NCBI RefSeq assembly: GCF_002135335.1
Contig: NZ_NEGC01000008.1
Span: 61,158-125,157, forward strand
Origin: Acinetobacter sp. ANC 4470
GTDB taxonomy: Bacteria; Pseudomonadota; Gammaproteobacteria; Pseudomonadales; Moraxellaceae
Reading direction: 5' to 3'
DNA: 64,000 nt
Shown here piece after piece: positions 18,293-28,540 of this stretch. The first letter of the stretch is position 1; each line of letters starts with the position of its first letter. Both the position numbers and the translations under genes were made by a program. The notes beneath the pieces are model-generated. The model did not search any database and was not told the origin of the DNA. It saw only the letters and a program-made list of their open reading frames with translations.

Positions 18293-20203
18293 TCAAGATG
18301 AAACGGTTTGCATCAGTTTCAGCCACACCAATTCAATCGATTTTTCAATGCCTTTGGCATCTAATCCTGCTTGTTGCAACATTTGTGCATGTGAGGCTTG
18401 GTGCATAAAAGTATCAGGCAAACCTAAATTTAGAGTCGGTTTAACAATTTGTGCTTGAACTAAGTATTCATTCACTGCACTGCCCGCACCTGCCATAACA
18501 GCATGCTCTTCCACCGTCACAAATAAACTGGTGGTTGATGCAAGCGCTGTAACCATGTGTTCATCGAGTGGTTTGACAAAACGCATATTTACGACACGCA
18601 CACCGACATCATGGGTTTGTGCCAAAGCTTGTGCTGCTTCTATCGCAACCGTTACTCGGCTACCAAAAGCCAGAATACTGATGTGTTCATCGTATTGTTC
18701 ATTAAAACTTGCCACAATTTCCGCTTTACCAATCTCTAAAGCGGTTAATTGTTGTTGAATGTCCACACCAATACCATTACCACGCGGATAGCGCACAGCA
18801 GCAGGGCCAGGATATAAGTAAGCCGTATGCAACATTTGGCGGCATTCATTTTCGTCTTTGGGTGCCATGATCACAATATTCGGTACGGTACGCATAAATG
18901 CATAATCATAAGCACCCGCATGTGTTGGACCATCTTCACCAACCAATCCAGCGCGATCAATACCAAAGGTTACATCTAAATTTTGTAAAGCGACATCATG
19001 AACCAACTGATCATAACCACGTTGTAAAAAGGTCGAATAAATCGCAACAACAGGCTTCAACCCTTCACAAGCCATACCCGCCGCTAAAGTCACTGCATGT
19101 TGTTCGGCAATGGCGACATCAAAGAAACGTGTCGGAAATTGCTTGGCAAACTGCACCATACCCGAACCTTCACACATGGCAGGCGTAATCGCAAGTAAGC
19201 GCTCATCTTGTGTAGCTTCATCACACAACCACTGCCCAAATACATCAGAATATTTAGGCGCAGTATTTACAGCAGCAACTGAATTTACTTTGTTAATGGC
19301 ATGATACTTGATTTGGTCTGATTCGGCAGGAATAAAACCTTTACCCTTTTTGGTATAGACATGAATTAAACGTGGACCTTTACGTTTTTTTAATGCATTG
19401 AAGACTTGAACCAACTGTGTGACATCATGTCCATCGAATGGACCGAAATAATCAAAACCAATGGCTTTAAATAGGTTGTCTGCCGCATCAGTGGCTGAAC
19501 TGTGTAAGCGTGAATTGTAATTCCATTCAGGATGCGGTTGTAAATAAGCCTCGCCCATTTCTGAAATATTAACAGATTGCCCACTTTCCCAAATTGCAGC
19601 TAAGTGCTTAGCAAAGCCACCAGTGCTACATGAAATTGACATATCATTATCATTTAGTACCACAATCAAGTCAGCATTATGGGCTACTGCATCGTTCATG
19701 GCTTCAAAAGCCATACCCGCAGTCATGGCACCATCACCAATAATTGAAACCACTTCACACGGATCATTTTGATAACGACGTGCCAGTGCCATGCCCAAAC
19801 CCGCAGAAATAGCGGTAGACGAATGTCCAACCCCAAACGTATCAAACACGGATTCTTCGCGTGCAGGAAAGGCAGCCAAACCATCTTTGGCACGAATCGT
19901 CGTGAGTTGTTCACGGCGACCCGTTAAGGCTTTATGCGGATAGGCTTGATGACCCACATCCCAAACCAAACGATCATTGGGTGTATTAAAACAATAATGT
20001 AAAGCAACTGTCAGCTCAATCACACCTAGGTTAGCACCAAAATGTCCACCACTTTGACCTGCTGCATACAAAATGTACTGACGTAACTCATCCGCCACTT
20101 TTTCTAATTGGTCGCGCTCGAGCAAACGTAATTGTTGCGGATGATCAATGGTATCCAGCAACGGTGTTACAGGGCGATGAGTGGGTATTTCTGTATACAA
20201 CAT
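18293..20203 (-). CDS. dxs: 1-deoxy-D-xylulose-5-phosphate synthase
   Basis: Dxs condenses pyruvate and glyceraldehyde 3-phosphate using thiamine diphosphate, the entry step of the MEP isoprenoid pathway. The 636-aa sequence has the N-terminal [19 protein letters not shown] block, the ThDP motif [15 protein letters not shown]...NDND, the transketolase-like central domain with [16 protein letters not shown], and the C-terminal domain ([21 protein letters not shown]). I use ATG 20203 ([11 protein letters not shown]), which matches the usual Acinetobacter start; AAGG lies about 11 nt before it. An in-frame TTG at 20212 is less likely. The promoter should lie within 20204-20510. Confidence 0.96.
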   Translation of the reverse strand: MLYTEIPTHRPVTPLLDTIDHPQQLRLLERDQLEKVADELRQYILYAAGQSGGHFGANLGVIELTVALHYCFNTPNDRLVWDVGHQAYPHKALTGRREQLTTIRAKDGLAAFPAREESVFDTFGVGHSSTAISAGLGMALARRYQNDPCEVVSIIGDGAMTAGMAFEAMNDAVAHNADLIVVLNDNDMSISCSTGGFAKHLAAIWESGQSVNISEMGEAYLQPHPEWNYNSRLHSSATDAADNLFKAIGFDYFGPFDGHDVTQLVQVFNALKKRKGPRLIHVYTKKGKGFIPAESDQIKYHAINKVNSVAAVNTAPKYSDVFGQWLCDEATQDERLLAITPAMCEGSGMVQFAKQFPTRFFDVAIAEQHAVTLAAGMACEGLKPVVAIYSTFLQRGYDQLVHDVALQNLDVTFGIDRAGLVGEDGPTHAGAYDYAFMRTVPNIVIMAPKDENECRQMLHTAYLYPGPAAVRYPRGNGIGVDIQQQLTALEIGKAEIVASFNEQYDEHISILAFGSRVTVAIEAAQALAQTHDVGVRVVNMRFVKPLDEHMVTALASTTSLFVTVEEHAVMAGAGSAVNEYLVQAQIVKPTLNLGLPDTFMHQASHAQMLQQAGLDAKGIEKSIELVWLKLMQTVSS

Positions 20204-20510
20204 ATATGGCAAAGCCTTCTAAAGCCTGGCAAATCCTAAGCTAGGTAAATGGGTTATTCGATCATATTATCGAATTGTATCACCTTTAAATCAGCCACAT
20301 TTCTAGCGATGCAGTTTTGAGGAGTTCTCTCAACTGGGTGTTTACTCATAAAATCAGATTATCCTGAATAATCTTACTATTTATCAACCATTATCGTTCG
20401 CTTTATACAAAAAAGAAAATCTTCTGCATATTTCAGCATAGCAATTCTACCAATACTCAACCAGTAGGCTATACTTTAACGTATTAATGAACTATTTGAC
20501 GGGTTAAACA

Positions 20511-21113
20511 GTGCCTATAGAGTTTGTCGCAACCTCAAGATTACCCACTGCTTTTGGTGAATTTAAAATCACTGTGTTTCAAGATCCAGAAACTGGTGAA
20601 GAACATGTCGCACTTTCTAAAGGTCTTGATACAGCACCTACAGATCCCGTATTGGTTCGGGTTCACTCTGAATGTTTAACAGGTGATGCTTTTGCCTCGC
20701 TCAAATGTGATTGTGGTCCACAATTACAAGCCACACAGAAATTAATTAATGAAGTCGGTCAAGGCGTGATTCTATACCTACGCCAAGAAGGGCGTGGTAT
20801 TGGATTGACCAATAAAATTCGTGCTTATGCTCTGCAAGATCAAGGTCATGATACCGTTGATGCCAACTTAATGTTAAATTTACCTGCTGATGCACGCCGT
20901 TACGACATGTGCAATATCATGCTTGAGCATTTAAAAATCCAACAAGTCCGATTAATTACCAATAACCCTACAAAAATTAAAGCCTTAAAAGAACTCGGTA
21001 TTAATGTTGTAGAACGTGTTCCCCTTACCGTCGGTTTAAATCCGTTTAATGCGGATTATTTAAAAACTAAACATGAACGCATGTCACACATGTATGATAA
21101 AGATGACTTCTAA
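20511..21113 (+). CDS. ribA: GTP cyclohydrolase II
   Basis: RibA opens GTP to the diaminopyrimidine that starts riboflavin synthesis, releasing formate and pyrophosphate. The 200-aa single-domain form lacks a RibB fusion. The zinc site is visible as [18 protein letters not shown] (three Cys), followed by [13 protein letters not shown] and the C-terminal [13 protein letters not shown]. Translation starts with GTG at 20511. No FMN riboswitch pattern was seen upstream. A MITE-like element lies 29 bp beyond the stop and separates the gene from its terminator. Confidence 0.95.
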   Translation: MPIEFVATSRLPTAFGEFKITVFQDPETGEEHVALSKGLDTAPTDPVLVRVHSECLTGDAFASLKCDCGPQLQATQKLINEVGQGVILYLRQEGRGIGLTNKIRAYALQDQGHDTVDANLMLNLPADARRYDMCNIMLEHLKIQQVRLITNNPTKIKALKELGINVVERVPLTVGLNPFNADYLKTKHERMSHMYDKDDF

Positions 21114-21142
21114 TTCATTTTAAAAAATATTATAAATCATTA

Positions 21143-21420
21143 GGGTCTGTTGACATTTCACAGATGCTTGCGACATGAGCCGTACACGGCGCAAGATGTT
21201 TAGATGCTACAAGGCATGTTTTGCGAAATTTAGTCATTCTAAATGAGTAAAACATAACGCAGTAGCGGAAAAAATGTCCCTGTCCCATAGGGTTATCACT
21301 AAAACTTCCCCAAACTTCGTTATGAAACTTGACAAGGGGATCACCATTGTCTGCATTTCATGCTTTGTTTGAGTTGTTTTAGTGAATAACGCAATGCATG
21401 GCTGAAATGTCCACAGACCC
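21143..21420. mobile_element. MITE-like element, copy 1 (278 bp)
   Basis: The block has terminal inverted repeats: GGGTCTGTTGACATTTCA at the left and the complement of GGGTCTGTGGACATTTCA at the right. It is flanked on both sides by TA, consistent with a 2-bp target duplication. It has no reading frame of note. A second 278-bp copy lies at 31277-31554 with about 12 mismatches. The TA target and the ends suggest mobilisation by an IS5- or IS630-like transposase, but no parent element is in the window. Confidence 0.85.
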
Positions 21421-21427
21421 TAGATTC

Positions 21428-21467
21428 AGGGATTTTTTACACGATGTTAAAAAATCCCTTACTTTTT
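21428..21467 (+). terminator. Terminator, probably originally that of ribA
   Basis: AGGGATTTTTTA and TAAAAAATCCCT form a long stem followed by a T run, directly after the MITE-like element. Confidence 0.85.
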
Positions 21468-21524
21468 TTATGACTTTATGCTTTGATGTAAGCAGTCCTT
21501 AAAATCATGCTATAGAGGTCATCT

Positions 21525-22466
21525 ATGCCGAACCCAACGTCAGCTGATATTCAACGCGTTCGCGAATTTCTCCTCGATTTACAAGCCCGTATTTGTGCAG
21601 CCCTAGAACAACGAGAATTACAGAGTGGTGGCACCGCTCAATTTGAGATTGATGATTGGGAGCGCCCTGAAGGTGGTGGCGGTCGTTCACGCGTTTTACA
21701 AAATGGTACGGTGATTGAAAAAGGTGGTGTGATGTTTTCACACATCAATATTTCAAAACTCCCTGCTTCTGCAACTGAACGTCATCCACAAATTGCTGGG
21801 GCGCAAGCACAAGCTTTAGGGGTTTCTTTAGTTATTCACCCAAAGAATCCAAATGTTCCAACCTCACATGCCAATGTACGTTTGTTCGTGGCAGAGCCTG
21901 AAGGGCAAGATCCAATTTGGTGGTTTGGTGGTGGTTTTGACTTAACCCCCTTTTATCCAGATGATGAAGATGTCTTGGCTTGGCATCAAAAAGCCCATGA
22001 CCTGTGTGCCCCGTTTGGTGACCATATTTATGCTGAACATAAAAAATGGTGTGATGACTACTTCTATTTAAAACATCGTGATGAACAGCGTGGTGTCGGC
22101 GGATTATTCTTTGATGATTTAAATCAATGGGATTTTGAAACCTGCTTTCAATATATTCAAGCTGTGGGTAATGGTTACCTAGAAGCAATTTTGCCGATTT
22201 TCCAACGTCATCAAAATCAACCTTATAGTCAAGCGCAACGTGAGTTTCAGCTCTACCGTCGTGGTCGTTATGTGGAATATAATTTAGTTTATGACCGTGG
22301 TACTTTGTTTGGTTTACAAACAGGTGGGCGGATTGAATCGATTTTGGTCAGTATGCCACCGCTTGCCGCTTGGTCATATCGCCCCGAATGGGATGAGGAT
22401 TCAGCTGAAAAACGCTTAACCGATTACTATTTAAAACCACATGATTGGCTAACCGAACTTAAATAA
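21525..22466 (+). CDS. hemF: Oxygen-dependent coproporphyrinogen III oxidase
   Basis: HemF converts coproporphyrinogen III to protoporphyrinogen IX with O2, a late step of haem synthesis in the cytosol. The 313-aa length is typical. Conserved blocks: [63 protein letters not shown], and [30 protein letters not shown] precedes the ATG. It stands alone with its own terminator; the related anaerobic-type protein HemW is encoded 7 kb away. Confidence 0.97.
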   Translation: MPNPTSADIQRVREFLLDLQARICAALEQRELQSGGTAQFEIDDWERPEGGGGRSRVLQNGTVIEKGGVMFSHINISKLPASATERHPQIAGAQAQALGVSLVIHPKNPNVPTSHANVRLFVAEPEGQDPIWWFGGGFDLTPFYPDDEDVLAWHQKAHDLCAPFGDHIYAEHKKWCDDYFYLKHRDEQRGVGGLFFDDLNQWDFETCFQYIQAVGNGYLEAILPIFQRHQNQPYSQAQREFQLYRRGRYVEYNLVYDRGTLFGLQTGGRIESILVSMPPLAAWSYRPEWDEDSAEKRLTDYYLKPHDWLTELK

Positions 22467-22485
22467 TTAAATATCTAGAAAACTT

Positions 22486-22520
22486 AACCCCTTTGTTCCA
22501 TAGTGAACAGAGGGGTTTTT
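22486..22520 (+). terminator. Terminator of hemF
   Basis: AACCCCT...TTGTTC pairs with GAACA...AGGGGTT and is followed by five T residues, 20 bp beyond the stop. Confidence 0.9.
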
Positions 22521-22761
22521 AAATTTAATATTTGCTTGATTAGATCTTGATTAAAAATCAATTAAAACCTTTTAAATCAATATTACTACTTTATAAATGT
22601 ATCGCGCTATTCCACTCATATTCACGTTATTGACATATTTCCTTACAGCACGAGATACAGTGAGGTTTATAAATTCGTTTAGACTGGCTCTTCAATGGAC
22701 TATTTATACATATTTAAAAGCAGGTATAAATGACAAAAAACCATGCTATAAGGGGAAAACC

Positions 22762-22968
22762 ATGTTAGACAAAATTCTAAATCGTAAAATATTTTTATTT
22801 TGGTCAATTTTCATCATGATCCTTTGCTCTATAAGCATTACCCTATCATCAGACAATACTTTTTCTGACAGCTTATCGATTAGCTTTAGTGTATTTGCTG
22901 GTTTTGCTTTATTTTTTACTGCGGCAATGTTACTTGAAGAAATGGTGCACGAAATCTGTAATCCTTAA
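22762..22968 (+). CDS. Small two-helix membrane protein, unknown function
   Basis: A 68-aa protein starting at ATG 22762, where AGGGG sits 6 nt upstream; the frame is open to 22597 but that upstream part has no ribosome binding site. Two hydrophobic segments (IFLFWSIFIMILCSISITL and SFSVFAGFALFFTAAMLL) imply a hairpin in the inner membrane with a short acidic C-terminus. I do not recognise a family. It lies alone between hemF and aroE. Confidence 0.55.
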   Translation: MLDKILNRKIFLFWSIFIMILCSISITLSSDNTFSDSLSISFSVFAGFALFFTAAMLLEEMVHEICNP

Positions 22969-23113
22969 TATTTATCTCATCACTTTTAATTTTAAAAATT
23001 TTTCTCTACGGTTTTAATTTCTTTTTCTATTTTATTTTCTCTCTGGTTCTGACTTTAGCCTTGTTTAAAAATCACGTATATTGAATGCCATTTCCGCACA
23101 TGGATCTTGTGAA

Positions 23114-23902
23114 ATGAGCAAACAATTCGCGGTGATTGGTCACCCCATCGAACAATCGCGTTCACCAGAACTGCATCATGCTTTTGCACAGAAAACAGGT
23201 ATCGACCTTCATTACAGCAAACGCCTTGCTCCCCTTGATGGTTTTGAAGCCAGCATTAAAGAGTTTTTTGCCCAAGGTGGCATCGGTATGAATGTCACTG
23301 TGCCTTTTAAAGAACAAGCATTTGCACAATGCCATGTCCTGACTGAACGTGCCAAAATTGCCAAAGCGGTGAATACCCTGTGGATGCAAGATGGGAAATT
23401 ACACGGCGATAATACCGATGGTCAAGGTTTGGTCGATGCCATTCAAGCTTTAAATTGGAATTTAGACAATACTGCTATTTTAATCATTGGTGCAGGCGGC
23501 GCAACGCGTGGCGTTGTTTATCCATTGGTGCAAGCGGGTGTGAAAAAAATTGTCATTGCCAACCGTACCTTAGCGCGCGCTGAACAATTGGTCGCAGATT
23601 TAAAAGATGCTGTTCCGCAAGCCACGCTTGCTGCCGTTTCATTAGATCATTTAATCGGTGAATTTGATCTAGTCATTAATGCCACATCAGCCAGTCTCAG
23701 TGGTGAAGCTTTAGTTCTACCTGAAACATTACAGTTTAAACATGCCTATGAAATGGCCTATGGCAAACCATCGAGCTTTTTAGATCAAGCCAAAGCACGT
23801 GGTATTCCTACATCTGAAGGTTATGGCATGTTAGTAGGTCAAGCGATTGAATCTTTTTCCATTTGGAATGGGGTTAAACCATCGCTGAAAGATTTTCTTT
23901 AA
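23114..23902 (+). CDS. aroE: Shikimate dehydrogenase (NADP+)
   Basis: AroE reduces 3-dehydroshikimate to shikimate in aromatic amino acid synthesis. The 262-aa sequence has the substrate-binding FAVIGHPIEQSRSPELHH, GMNVTVPFKEQ with the catalytic Lys, NTDGQG, the Rossmann turn IGAGGATRGV, the NRT NADP motif (ANRTLARA), and the C-terminal GYGMLVGQAIESF. ATG 23114 (MSKQFAVIG) is chosen from family alignment; an ATG at 23081 would add 11 unrelated residues. No strong Shine-Dalgarno is visible at either. Confidence 0.95.
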   Translation: MSKQFAVIGHPIEQSRSPELHHAFAQKTGIDLHYSKRLAPLDGFEASIKEFFAQGGIGMNVTVPFKEQAFAQCHVLTERAKIAKAVNTLWMQDGKLHGDNTDGQGLVDAIQALNWNLDNTAILIIGAGGATRGVVYPLVQAGVKKIVIANRTLARAEQLVADLKDAVPQATLAAVSLDHLIGEFDLVINATSASLSGEALVLPETLQFKHAYEMAYGKPSSFLDQAKARGIPTSEGYGMLVGQAIESFSIWNGVKPSLKDFL

Positions 23903-23925
23903 GCCTATCTCATAAAATATGCCAA

Positions 23926-23953
23926 AAAAAGAACCTCATATGAGGTTCTTTTT
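23926..23953. terminator. Bidirectional terminator after aroE
   Basis: AAAAAGAACCTCA and TGAGGTTCTTTTT form a perfect palindrome between two convergent genes. Confidence 0.9.
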
Positions 23954-23958
23954 CACTG

Positions 23959-26424
23959 TTATTTTTTAGTGTTCAAGTTTTCCTTTAACACCGTATAGGT
24001 TTTCTGATACAAGGCTAAATCAATATACCCTTCTTGCTCTAAAGTCAGTTTTTCAATCGACTTTAAAGACAGACGATTTTGAGTTGAATCAACATAGGCT
24101 TGTGCCAAAATATCCGCAACGGCTTTCAATTGTTGCGGCTGTTCAACCTCATAATCTTGATTAAAGTTCTGTATATAGTGTTGAGCAAAAATAGCTTTTG
24201 GTTGTTTATATTGTTTAACCAGTTGCTGCCATGCCTGACGTTCAGCATCCTTTTGAATAGCAGTGACCACCATTTGATATACCGCTTCCCCTAACGCTTG
24301 ATTAAACTGCTGATCTATTTCTAAATCATGTTTTTTCTGTAGCGTTTGAATCTGCTTCAGAGCCTGATCTGTCGGGTTATAAATTTTTTCATCGGCAAAC
24401 CAATAGGCATAGACCTGCGCAATTTCTTGCAGACTTTGTGCATTATAGTTCTTAAGCAATTCACTGTTTTGTGACGCCATTTGCCCCCCCCACAGTGCCT
24501 GATAAGTGTGCGCATAAGAATGCGTTTTTTGATACGTTTTTTCAGCCAATTGCTTAAGTTGCTCATTCAAACTTAGCGTACCTTTCGCAGTTATCGCTGC
24601 ATCCGTTTGTATATCTTCTACACCCGTTACATTAGACAAACCACGAACCATATTTTCAATCACCGATCCTTTAGATACTTCCTCTAAAGACTTGGCCTGA
24701 CGTAATTGAGTACGATCAATTTTGCTGGCTTGACCATAATTCTGAATATTCATATCGGCCTGAATATTTACCGTGCCATATTTTTTACTGGTAATTTTTA
24801 TATCGTAATCTACCAGTGTGGCGCGACCTTGGGCATCCAGTCCGACATCAATAACAAGCGGTATCTGCTCTGCATTAGCTTTCAGCGCTTGCTGAATTTC
24901 AGCTTGATGCTTCGCCCATAAGCCTGAAAATACTTTTACATCCATCAATTGATCTGAAACATACTGTTCAAAAATAGGACTTAAACTGCTCAGCGCATCG
25001 ACCTGTTTTGTTTGATCGACATCTTTCTGTTTGCTCGTAAAAGCATTTAAATCATATTCATGCTGACAGAATGTTAAAGCACCCATCGTGGCACGCTGTG
25101 GCTGGCTCATCAATTCTTGACACTGTTGCTGATTTAAATATTCATCCGAGTCTTGATCCGCGGTTTGCACTTCATCCGCTGCGACCGCATCTTCCCGTTG
25201 CTCTGTTACAACAACGGTATCCTCTGCCACATCTGTTTCAGCACAGCGTTTATTTTCAGATCCGCCATCTGTCGAACAACTTGATTGTGTGGCTTGGGCT
25301 GGCTCTGCTGACTTACCTTGCCCTAAAGCACTAAAATGCGTATCAATCAATTGGCTTAACTGCTGACTTGATGCAGCGGCTTCATCTGCTGCCTTATCCA
25401 GTGGAAATTCAGTTGTATCAGCCGTTTGAAGAGCTACAGATACTTTACCTTTAACCTTAGTTGAATTCTGTTCTGTTGCAGTTGTTGCTGCTTGATCAGA
25501 AACTGCATCCGTCGCCTTTATTCCAAGCACTGAATTAAGAAAATAAGGTCGATTGACTTGTTCATATAAAGCCATTTGCAGCTGTAATTGTTCCAAGGTG
25601 GTGCTTAAACGAATTTTCTCCATCACCGCCAAGTCTTTATCTTTTGCACTTAACGGCAAAGCTTGAATCCCTTTCGGTTCAGCCAATACATAAGACAGCG
25701 CATTGACTTGCTTTAAATAATCTGCCAGTTTTTTAAAATCAACTCGATCTATTTCATTTTTATACTTCGAAAAATCAATATAGGCGAAGCTTGCCTGACT
25801 GTCTTTATTAACTAAATAAGGCATGAGTGAGAAATAATTGATATAAAATTTATGCTCATTAAAATCAACCACCATTGGGACTTTAGCATGCACCAGTAGC
25901 GTTGGTTTTTCATATTTTGCCTCTAAATTCAAAGAAGCTAGTTTTTGCCGATAATGCACTGAACCATTATAACTAAACTGAATATTACTTAATAAGTTCA
26001 AGGCAAACTGATCAAACTTACTGGCATAGCCCTCCCTCGTAGAAAATAGATCGTCATTGGAAAGCTGTTCTTTTGCCAATGCTGCATATAAATGCTGCTT
26101 TTCCTGATGATCTAAACGAACTTTTTGCACTTTAAGATATTGTTCAATTTGACCTTGCAGTACAGGATCTAATTGAGGAGCAAGCTGTTGTGGAGTCGCT
26201 TTTGAATTTTTTGTCGTACTATTTGTCGTACTAGAGGCTAAATTTGCCTGAAAATTTAATTTTCCTTGATAATCATAGCCCGACGTTTCAAACATGGCAT
26301 TTAGACCGGTCACCGCTTTTTGCTCTAAGCTATGTCCAGTATTGGTATTGGATTTAATGACATGTTGTGAACAAGCACTCAAACTCAGTGCCATTAAGCA
26401 CAACGTTAAATATCTTATTTGCAT
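23959..26424 (-). CDS. Large uncharacterised lipoprotein, 821 aa
   Basis: The N-terminus MQIRYLTLCLMALSLSACS is a type II signal peptide with lipobox LSAC, so the mature protein is lipid-anchored, probably in the outer membrane. I recognise no domain. A first region (residues ~90-320) contains strand-rich segments such as LLVHAKVPMVVDFNEHKFYINYFSL. A disordered Gln/Asp/Glu/Ala-rich linker follows (~340-440). A second region (~450-821) has DVGLDAQGRATLVDYDIKIT and a long Gln/Lys-rich helical tail. The two halves look like related lipid- or protein-binding modules joined by a linker, but that is a guess. It is single-gene and convergent with aroE. Confidence 0.75.
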   Translation of the reverse strand: MQIRYLTLCLMALSLSACSQHVIKSNTNTGHSLEQKAVTGLNAMFETSGYDYQGKLNFQANLASSTTNSTTKNSKATPQQLAPQLDPVLQGQIEQYLKVQKVRLDHQEKQHLYAALAKEQLSNDDLFSTREGYASKFDQFALNLLSNIQFSYNGSVHYRQKLASLNLEAKYEKPTLLVHAKVPMVVDFNEHKFYINYFSLMPYLVNKDSQASFAYIDFSKYKNEIDRVDFKKLADYLKQVNALSYVLAEPKGIQALPLSAKDKDLAVMEKIRLSTTLEQLQLQMALYEQVNRPYFLNSVLGIKATDAVSDQAATTATEQNSTKVKGKVSVALQTADTTEFPLDKAADEAAASSQQLSQLIDTHFSALGQGKSAEPAQATQSSCSTDGGSENKRCAETDVAEDTVVVTEQREDAVAADEVQTADQDSDEYLNQQQCQELMSQPQRATMGALTFCQHEYDLNAFTSKQKDVDQTKQVDALSSLSPIFEQYVSDQLMDVKVFSGLWAKHQAEIQQALKANAEQIPLVIDVGLDAQGRATLVDYDIKITSKKYGTVNIQADMNIQNYGQASKIDRTQLRQAKSLEEVSKGSVIENMVRGLSNVTGVEDIQTDAAITAKGTLSLNEQLKQLAEKTYQKTHSYAHTYQALWGGQMASQNSELLKNYNAQSLQEIAQVYAYWFADEKIYNPTDQALKQIQTLQKKHDLEIDQQFNQALGEAVYQMVVTAIQKDAERQAWQQLVKQYKQPKAIFAQHYIQNFNQDYEVEQPQQLKAVADILAQAYVDSTQNRLSLKSIEKLTLEQEGYIDLALYQKTYTVLKENLNTKK

Positions 26425-26665
26425 GATTTCTTTTTAAATACCTTATGTTATTTATACTTAAACACTGATCAATTTAATTTATTGATCAAAATCAAAGTTT
26501 ATACTTTAACAAAAAAACATTTTATGAACGGTTTAATTTTCATTGTTATTCGCCTTTCTGACATTTTTTCAAGGCGACTCTATCAATGTATTTTGATGAA
26601 CAATGTGAATAATCAAACTATCGATTCGGATAATCCAAAACTATTTCTAAATTAGGATTAACACT

Positions 26666-28489
26666 ATGCCTGCTTATAAAGCTCCCTTACACGACATTCG
26701 CTTTTTAATGAATGAAGTCTTTGACTTCTCTGCCCACTATAAAACGTTATCTAATGGCGAAGCTGCCGATGCTGATACTGTAGACATGATTCTTGAAGGT
26801 GCAGCAGATTTTTGTGAAAATGTACTGTCTCCTTTAAATCAATCGGGTGATGAAGAAGGCTGTCATTTCGAAAATGGTGAAGTCAAAACACCGAAAGGCT
26901 TTAAAGAAGCTTATGACCAATTCGTACAAGGTGGTTGGCAAGGTTTGTCTTTTCCAGAAGAATTTGGCGGTCAAAATCTGCCTCAATCTTTAAATCTGAT
27001 CAAATCAGAAATGATGGGGACAGCAAACTGGTCATTCCAAATGTATCCAGGTTTGAGCGTTGGCTGTATGAATACCATTCTTCAGTTTGGTACTGACGAA
27101 CAAAAAAATCTGTATATGCCGAACTTGGTGGCAGGTACATGGTCAGGCACCATGTGTTTAACTGAACCACAATGTGGTACTGACTTAGGTCAAGTGAAAG
27201 CCAAAGCAGAATCCAATGCAGATGGCAGCTACAACATTACAGGGACAAAAATCTTCATCTCTGCGGGTGAACACGATTTAACAGACAATATTATCCATAT
27301 TGTCCTTGCACGTCTTCCAGATGCGCCAGCAGGTACAAAAGGGATTTCTTTATTTATTGTACCGAAGTTCCTTGTCAATACCGATGGTACTGTAGGCGAT
27401 CGCAACCCTGTAACCTGTGGTTCAATTGAACATAAAATGGGGATCCGCGCGTCTGCAACCGCCGTTTTAAACTTTGACAATGCTGTGGGCTATTTAATTG
27501 GCGAGCCAAATAAAGGCTTACATGCCATGTTCACATTCATGAACACGGCGCGTATTGGTACTGCCATTCAAGGCATCGCGCATGCTGAATTGTCGTTCCA
27601 AGGTGCTTTACCGTATGCTAAAGATCGTATGTCTATGCGTGCCCTGTCTGGCAAGAAAGATCCTGAAAAAGTTGCCGATGCCATTATTCACCATGCTGAT
27701 GTTCGCCGCATGTTGTTGACGCAAAAAGCGATTGCTGAAGGCGGTCGTTCAATGATTTATTATGCAGCGCAACTGGCTGACAAAATGGCAGATGCTTTAG
27801 AGCGTGGTGATACTGCGGCATTTGAAGCAGCAGATGATCATTTAGGTTTCTACACCCCAATCTTAAAAGGTTTTTTAACTGAGCTTGGTTTAGAAGCAGC
27901 AAACCACGGTATGCAAATTTACGGTGGTCACGGTTATATCAAAGAATGGGGTATGGAGCAGATTGCACGTGATGCGCGTATTGCTACACTTTATGAAGGT
28001 ACAACTGGCGTGCAAGCACTGGACTTGATTGGTCGTAAAGTGTTACTCACCTCTAGAGGTAAAGTCATTCGTGACTACACCACTGAAATTTTAAAATTCT
28101 GTGCACAAAATGCCACCAACAAATACATGCGTCGTTTTGCATGGGACTTAACCAAAGTATGTGCACAGTGGAATGCATTAACGGTGCGCATTATGCTTGC
28201 AGCACGTAAAGACCGTGATGTCGTATCTTCAGCTTCTGTCGATTTCTTGATGTTCTCTGGCTATGTGATGATGGCGTACTTCTGGGCACAACAAGCCGCT
28301 GTTGCTTCAGAAAAATTGGCGACTGGTGAAGGCAAAGAATCTGCTGAATTCTATAAAGCGAAAATTAAAGTCGCTGACTTCTATTTCGAACGTTTATTGC
28401 CGCGTACCCAAGGTCATGCTGAAGCAATGGTCAATCCTTCAAAAACCATGACTTCACTCGCACCTGAACACTTTAGCTTCGATTACTAA
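26666..28489 (+). CDS. Acyl-CoA dehydrogenase with extended C-terminal domain (DmdC/FadE-like)
   Basis: A 607-aa flavoprotein of the long acyl-CoA dehydrogenase class. An N-terminal helical extension (MPAYKAPLHDIRFLMNEVFDF) precedes the core: MCLTEPQCGTDLG FAD/substrate loop, KIFISAGEHD, MGIRASATAVLNFDNA, QIYGGHGYIKEWGMEQ and the catalytic-base region RIATLYEGTTGVQALDLIGRK. The last ~120 residues form the extra domain of this subgroup. It catalyses the first oxidation of beta-oxidation for an unspecified acyl-CoA, passing electrons to ETF. It is monocistronic with its own terminator. Confidence 0.92.
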   Translation: MPAYKAPLHDIRFLMNEVFDFSAHYKTLSNGEAADADTVDMILEGAADFCENVLSPLNQSGDEEGCHFENGEVKTPKGFKEAYDQFVQGGWQGLSFPEEFGGQNLPQSLNLIKSEMMGTANWSFQMYPGLSVGCMNTILQFGTDEQKNLYMPNLVAGTWSGTMCLTEPQCGTDLGQVKAKAESNADGSYNITGTKIFISAGEHDLTDNIIHIVLARLPDAPAGTKGISLFIVPKFLVNTDGTVGDRNPVTCGSIEHKMGIRASATAVLNFDNAVGYLIGEPNKGLHAMFTFMNTARIGTAIQGIAHAELSFQGALPYAKDRMSMRALSGKKDPEKVADAIIHHADVRRMLLTQKAIAEGGRSMIYYAAQLADKMADALERGDTAAFEAADDHLGFYTPILKGFLTELGLEAANHGMQIYGGHGYIKEWGMEQIARDARIATLYEGTTGVQALDLIGRKVLLTSRGKVIRDYTTEILKFCAQNATNKYMRRFAWDLTKVCAQWNALTVRIMLAARKDRDVVSSASVDFLMFSGYVMMAYFWAQQAAVASEKLATGEGKESAEFYKAKIKVADFYFERLLPRTQGHAEAMVNPSKTMTSLAPEHFSFDY

Positions 28490-28504
28490 TAAGTTTTAAA
28501 GCAA

Positions 28505-28530
28505 AAAAAGAGCGCTACGGCGCTCTTTTT
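28505..28530. terminator. Bidirectional terminator after the acyl-CoA dehydrogenase
   Basis: AAAAAGAGCG and CGCTCTTTTT form a perfect stem with a 6-nt loop between convergent genes. Confidence 0.9.
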
Positions 28531-28540
28531 TATAATTTTT

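Noticed and set aside
20204..20510. FMN riboswitch before ribA
   Set aside because: No conserved riboswitch pattern is visible, and this element usually precedes ribB-type genes in related bacteria.
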